Notes under the pieces: generated by a model
What the model was told of the DNA's origin: nothing
Databases searched by the model: none
What the model saw: only the letters and a program-made list of their open reading frames with translations
Assembly: GCA_903885415.1 (NCBI GenBank)
Contig: CAISIP010000532.1
Span: 1 to 6,436, forward strand
Origin: an uncultured beta proteobacterium
GTDB lineage: Bacteria; Pseudomonadota; Gammaproteobacteria; Burkholderiales; Burkholderiaceae_C
Length of the DNA: 6,436 nt
Direction: 5' to 3'
Made by a program: the position numbers and the translations under genes
Shown here: piece after piece, positions 6,239 through 6,436 of the stretch
How positions within the stretch are numbered: the stretch's first letter is position 1
How the letters are laid out: the number at the start of each line of letters is the position of its first letter

Positions 6239-6436
6239 TCAGGCCATGCTTTTTTGCGCCAGCCGGATGGCACGCATCATCGCCACCTGGGTGGCGCAGC
6301 GGCACTTGAGTCCGGCCAGTGCCTCCTCGATCTCGGCCTGCGTCGCTTTGGGCTTGCGCTTGAGGAAGGCCGCCGCCGTCATCACCCAGCCGCTCAGGCA
6401 GTAGCCGCACTGCGGCACCTGCTCGGTGACGAAGGC
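6239..6436 (-). CDS. [2Fe-2S] small subunit of the same hydroxylase, C-terminal 65 residues (5' end outside window)
   Basis: The frame enters from the right edge and ends at TGA (6239-6241). The visible part is the helical C-terminal [2Fe-2S] domain of the molybdenum hydroxylase small subunit. It has EQVPQCGYCLSGWVMTAAAF with its CxxC pair, then LKCRCATQ with the CxC pair, giving the expected four ligand cysteines. The residue after CRC is Ala where the family normally has Gly (CRCGT). It passes electrons from the molybdenum site towards the acceptor. The stop lies 13 bases before the large-subunit ATG, and that gene's GAAGGA ribosome-binding site overlaps this stop (TGAAGGA), so the two are cotranscribed and probably translationally coupled. 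The family is typically about 150-170 residues, so more than half, including the plant-type ferredoxin domain, lies outside the window. Confidence 0.93.
   Translation of the reverse strand, partial: AFVTEQVPQCGYCLSGWVMTAAAFLKRKPKATQAEIEEALAGLKCRCATQVAMMRAIRLAQKSMA

Overview
The window is GC-rich throughout (clearly above 60%) and its genes resemble those of a betaproteobacterium, most plausibly Burkholderiales (Comamonadaceae-like). That placement is inferred from base composition and protein style, not from a marker gene. No rRNA, tRNA, insertion sequence, CRISPR array or phage gene was seen. The window holds five protein genes, two of them cut by the window edges, and almost no non-coding space.

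Left part (1-2139, minus strand): two genes run leftward and overlap by 8 bases. The upstream gene (928-2139) encodes a 403-residue protein. It has an N-terminal phospholipase D-like domain whose catalytic His and Lys are replaced (QxR instead of HxK), a central coiled-coil region, a J-domain with an intact HPD motif, and a further coiled coil. The downstream gene (1-935, cut by the left edge) encodes a tryptophan-rich protein made of exact 25-residue repeats (RWDWxxLSxNP followed by LPWSxELI). It has no match among families I can name. This pair is the least explained and most interesting part of the window.

Middle (2140-2381): a 242-base divergent intergenic region. It carries two perfect inverted repeats (10-bp and 11-bp arms) and weak -10-like boxes in both directions. 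To its right on the plus strand is a 504-residue protein of twelve tandem Sel1-like repeats (2382-3896). It probably starts at a TTG with a well-placed GAGG ribosome-binding site and has no signal peptide. A nested hairpin at 3900-3930 separates it from the convergent gene on its right.

Right part (3943-6436, minus strand): the end of a molybdenum hydroxylase operon. The C-terminal 65 residues of a [2Fe-2S] small subunit (6239-6436) are followed 13 bases later by a 760-residue molybdopterin-binding large subunit (3943-6225) with a Tat signal. The large subunit resembles the isoquinoline 1-oxidoreductase / nicotinate dehydrogenase branch of the xanthine dehydrogenase family. The two should form one periplasm-facing or membrane-associated enzyme that hydroxylates an N-heterocycle or aldehyde; the substrate cannot be read from the sequence.

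The Sel1 gene and the PLD/J-domain pair share one divergent control region and all encode scaffold-like or chaperone-linked proteins, so a joint function is possible but unproven. The hydroxylase operon looks like an unrelated neighbour.
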